Shown piece after piece: positions 61,407-64,000 of a stretch of 64,000 nt of DNA. Where the stretch lies: the NCBI GenBank assembly GCA_029261995.1, contig JAJDAF010000010.1, positions 1-64,000 on the forward strand, in the 5' to 3' direction. A program made the position numbers and the translations under genes. Each line of letters begins with the position of its first letter. Position 1 is the stretch's first letter. The stretch is from Candidatus Zhuqueibacterota bacterium. GTDB taxonomy: Bacteria > Zhuqueibacterota > Zhuqueibacteria > Oceanimicrobiales > Oceanimicrobiaceae. The notes beneath the pieces were generated by a model. It worked only from the letters and a program-made list of their open reading frames with translations, did not search any database and had not been told where the DNA came from.

Positions 61407-62585
61407 TCAGCTTCGCGTTAGTGCGCCTGGTGCGTTGCCGGCGGACTGTGTGCGGTCGGCAAATCCGGCTTCAAACCTTTCGGGGCTGAACGGCGCGAGT
61501 TGCGGCAAAGAGGCTTTTTCAGAAATAACCAATTTCGAAATCAACTCTGCTGTCAGAGGCGTGAGCAGGATGCCATTGCGGAAATGGCCCGTGGCCATAA
61601 TGTAGTTGGCTATCCGGGTTCGGCCAAGAATGGGCAGATTGTCGCTGGTATCCGGTCGAAGGCCTGCCCATGTTTGCTGCAGCGTTGCACTCTTCAATTT
61701 CGGAATCACTCTCGCTGCGGCGCTCAAAAGGTCGAGGATTCCGCCGGCGGTTACAGTCTTGCAGTAGCCGACATTTTCCATGGTGCTGCCCACAAGCGTC
61801 CTGCCATCTGGCCAGGGCACCACGTAGCATCCGGCCGCGTGCACCAGGTGCTGAAGAAATTGCGGTCTGAGTTGCAGTTCAACAATTTGACCGCGGATCG
61901 GTCGGACTGCCGGCGGAACCGGGCCGATGTTGCCGCTCCAGGCGCCGGCACAATTGATTGCCGTATGGCATGCAATCTCCTCCATCGGGGTGCGGATGGC
62001 TCTAACTTTCGTGCCTTCGACGACAACTTCAAGGGCCGGGGTTCCCGTGAGAAAAGTCACACCCCGGGCAACTGCGCTCGTGACCAGCGCTTTGACAAGT
62101 CTGCGATTGTTGATGTGCTGGTCCTCGCGGAAGAACAGCGCCGACTGAACCTCTGGAGACAAGCCCGGCTGCAACCGGGTCAGTTCTCCACAAGTCAAGG
62201 ACTCTATGGTTGTCCCTGCCGCAAGCTGTCTTTCGAGTAAGCCCGCAAGCATTTTAGCTTCCTGGTAATCGGTGGCGAGAAGCAAGCTGCCATTTCTTTG
62301 ATGCCCGATCTGGATGCCTGTTTCCGCTTCGAGTCCGGCAACGAAATCCGAATACATCGCGTGGCTGGCTTCGAACAGGTCAGCCAATGCCTTTGGCACA
62401 CTGTGGGCGGCCTCCGCGAACGGCGCCAGCATTCCCGCGGCCGCGGATGATGCTTCCTGTCCGAGTTCACCTTTTTCCAGGACAGCAACCTTGAAGCCGT
62501 GAGTCGCGAGTTGATTCGCGATGGCGCAACCAATGATGCCTCCGCCGATGATGACTACATCTTTTCCGCCCGCTTCCTGTTTCAT
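61407..62585 (-). CDS. thiO: Glycine oxidase ThiO
   Basis: The 392-residue FAD-dependent amine oxidase (DAO family) starts at ATG 62585; the longer frame has no sense upstream. The Rossmann dinucleotide motif VVIIGGGIIGCAIANQLA is at the N-terminus. Further family marks are GELGQEASSAAAGMLAPFAE, INCAGAWS, VGSTMENVGY and WAGLRPDTSDNLPILG, plus ATGHFRNGILLTP near the end. ThiO converts glycine to dehydroglycine for the thiazole part of thiamin. No other thi gene is adjacent, so it is isolated from its pathway here. Confidence 0.9.
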   Translation of the reverse strand: MKQEAGGKDVVIIGGGIIGCAIANQLATHGFKVAVLEKGELGQEASSAAAGMLAPFAEAAHSVPKALADLFEASHAMYSDFVAGLEAETGIQIGHQRNGSLLLATDYQEAKMLAGLLERQLAAGTTIESLTCGELTRLQPGLSPEVQSALFFREDQHINNRRLVKALVTSAVARGVTFLTGTPALEVVVEGTKVRAIRTPMEEIACHTAINCAGAWSGNIGPVPPAVRPIRGQIVELQLRPQFLQHLVHAAGCYVVPWPDGRTLVGSTMENVGYCKTVTAGGILDLLSAAARVIPKLKSATLQQTWAGLRPDTSDNLPILGRTRIANYIMATGHFRNGILLTPLTAELISKLVISEKASLPQLAPFSPERFEAGFADRTQSAGNAPGALTRS

Positions 62586-62862
62586 TTGATGCTCTGTTTT
62601 GATGTTAAGAATTTTCAACAATGATATCCAAAATGCCAGAATAATCCAATGAATATTTGTGCCCAAGCGGGTTTTTCGTCTTCGGGTGACGCGCGCCGCA
62701 AATCCCTTGACCCTTTGTCGGCAATTAACTAAAATGCAGGACGAGCAGGTTAAGGCGCTTGCCATGCGTACGCGTGGCTTGCTCTAACAGAGATGCAGAA
62801 CATTTTAGCTGGATGTCGTATACCACAAGACACATCAGGTGCACAACTTGGAAAATACTGTT

Positions 62863-63549
62863 ATGTCCGGGAACAATCAAATGAACTACTCAGAAGCTCT
62901 GTCGTTTGTTTTCGAAGATGAAGAGTGGTTGAAGAAAATGGCCATCGGCGGGTTCATCGCCCTGGTCAGTTTTTATGCCGGCTTGGTTTTCATCTTCGGC
63001 TTTTTTCTGGTCGGATACTACATCGGCGTCATGCGTCTTGTCATGGCCGGCGACGAGAATCCATTGCCGGACTGGTCTGACACCAGCAAGCTGTTTGTGG
63101 ATGGACTGCTCGGCGCTATCATTTCTCTCGTTTATGTCATCATCTGCGGCGGTCTTTGCGCCTTGTTTATCGTCAACCTCGCCAACTCGCCCTACACCTC
63201 CGATGCCGAAATGGTGGTTGGCTGTGTCGTCGCTGGTTTTGCCACTTTTTTTGCTCTAACTTTTTTTATCAATTATGGACTCATGCAGTTCGCGCTGACA
63301 GAGAGTTTCAGCGCCGCCTTCAGTTTTCCCGATATGTTGCGCTTCTTCCGAAACAATTTGGGGGATTTTATTGCGATCACGATATTTTCTCTTATCCTGA
63401 ATTTGATGCTATTGTGCGCAGGGCTGGCAATCCTGTCGCCCTTCACGAACTTTTGGGGAATGGTTGTCCAGGCTCATTTGTTTGGTCAATGCGCGCGACA
63501 GTCAAGACCAGTCTCCGAAGTCATGCAGACCGCCTCACCAGCATTGTGA
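62863..63549 (+). CDS. DUF4013 membrane protein
   Basis: The 228-residue protein starts at ATG 62863 or 62881. It has MNYSEALSFVFEDEEWLKKM followed by four to five membrane segments (IGGFIALVSFYAGLVFIFGF, FLVGYYIGVMRLVMAGDENP, LGAIISLVYVIICGGLCALF, FATFFALTFFINYGLMQFAL, then LILNLMLLCAGLAIL), the full plan of DUF4013. The motif NPLPDWSD is characteristic. Function of the family is unknown. It stands alone between ThiO and the truncated PDZ gene. Confidence 0.88.
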   Translation: MSGNNQMNYSEALSFVFEDEEWLKKMAIGGFIALVSFYAGLVFIFGFFLVGYYIGVMRLVMAGDENPLPDWSDTSKLFVDGLLGAIISLVYVIICGGLCALFIVNLANSPYTSDAEMVVGCVVAGFATFFALTFFINYGLMQFALTESFSAAFSFPDMLRFFRNNLGDFIAITIFSLILNLMLLCAGLAILSPFTNFWGMVVQAHLFGQCARQSRPVSEVMQTASPAL

Positions 63550-63714
63550 CGCTGTGCACAGAGTCACAATGGATTACTGATTCCGGGATGCCCGCTTTTT
63601 TCCTTCATGCGGACCCAGTTCACACAATAGCACCGCGTGTGGCTGCAGTGTCAAAGTTTCGCTTGATTATCGTGTCAGATTGCTCGATATTCCTGCATGT
63701 CTGATGGACACGCC

Positions 63715-64000
63715 ATGAGCGCGAATATCCGTATCTCAAAACTCATCTCGTTTCTTCTCCTTGGCCTCTATGTTCTGCTCTACATTGTCTCTTCGACGGT
63801 CGCAGACATCTATTATCTCGTTCATGATCCAGTTTTGGGAGTCATTCTTCAGCCTGTTGAAACCGGCCCGGGTCTGGTCGTAGACGAAGTGATTCCCAAA
63901 GGCCCGGCAGACCTTGCCGGCTTGCAGAATGGTGATGTTGTTTTGCAGATCAATGAGATTGCTATCCGGGGCTTCCGCGAGCAGCAGGGCGCGTACAAGA
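63715..64000 (+). CDS. Membrane-anchored PDZ protein (partial, runs off the window)
   Basis: The first 95 codons of a gene cut by the window end. An N-terminal membrane helix (ISFLLLGLYVLLYIVSSTVA) is followed by a PDZ domain (DEVIPKGPADLAGLQNGDVV, then LQINEIAIRGF). This start closely resembles the N-terminus of the PDZ-membrane-SpoIIE protein at 54568-57408, so a paralogous sensor phosphatase is likely but cannot be proven here. Confidence 0.75.
   Translation, partial: MSANIRISKLISFLLLGLYVLLYIVSSTVADIYYLVHDPVLGVILQPVETGPGLVVDEVIPKGPADLAGLQNGDVVLQINEIAIRGFREQQGAYK

Noticed and set aside
62586-62838. TPP riboswitch upstream of thiO
   Set aside because: No CUGAGA or conserved thi-box elements were found on the minus strand.

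Overview
The window comes from a bacterial chromosome of moderate GC content. It combines a TonB-dependent receptor paired with a DUF4249 lipoprotein, a PhoD-like phosphatase carrying a type IX secretion (Por) C-terminal sorting domain, HEAT-repeat proteins, an NTT-type transporter and many SpoIIE phosphatases and PAS/GAF kinases. This mix fits the Bacteroidota/Ignavibacteria/KSB1 side of the tree. I favour a KSB1-like candidate phylum, but that is inference. No rRNA, tRNA, CRISPR array or complete transposase was found.

Region 1 (1-12.4 kb) lies almost entirely on the minus strand. It holds an alpha-solenoid repeat protein, an MltD-like lytic transglycosylase and then a regulatory block: an RRM RNA-binding protein, an RpoD-like sigma factor, a SpoIIE phosphatase with two small partner genes, a KhpA-like KH protein, three very small proteins with good ribosome binding sites, a SET protein, an EthD-like protein, a receiver-like protein lacking its phospho-Asp, and a NarL/FixJ regulator. 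A decayed khpA fragment sits next to the sigma gene. Dispersed palindromes and a duplicated ~340-bp promoter segment lie around 4.2-5 kb.

Region 2 (12.7-22.4 kb) is a co-directional plus-strand cluster of mostly exported proteins: a DUF4384 protein, a caspase-like protease with TPR/CARDB-type parts, a beta-barrel protein, an LPP20 lipoprotein, a relative of it, a membrane Ser/Thr kinase ending in a formylglycine-generating-enzyme-like (SUMF1) domain, and a periplasmic transglutaminase-like protein. It is the best candidate here for an undescribed envelope system.

Region 3 (22.4-28.4 kb) is an accessory island bounded by two degenerate 21-bp-period tandem arrays. Minus-strand phage-type genes (HTH, spanin-like, holin-like, LLH-holin-like, zinc ribbon, PolX-like nucleotidyltransferase, DUF2786) are interleaved with AT-rich plus-strand cargo (a PD-(D/E)XK-like nuclease, a Cys-rich protein, a membrane protein of unknown function). 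It also contains REP-like palindromes, a duplicated gene fragment and a phage/host chimeric gene.

Region 4 (28.4-44.5 kb) carries a short asparaginase-like protein, an ECF sigma/anti-sigma pair followed by two HEAT-repeat exported proteins, a Thr/Ser dehydratase, an MFS transporter, a TPR lipoprotein, the sorted phosphatase, and the TonB receptor/DUF4249 pair.

Region 5 (44.8-64 kb) is dominated by signal transduction: a chemoreceptor, single-domain response regulators, an NTT-like carrier fused to HEAT repeats followed by a cyclic-nucleotide-binding protein, two histidine kinases, a PDZ-membrane-GAF-SpoIIE phosphatase and a large receiver-PAS-GAF-PAS kinase. ThiO, a DUF4013 membrane protein and the start of another membrane-PDZ protein close the window.
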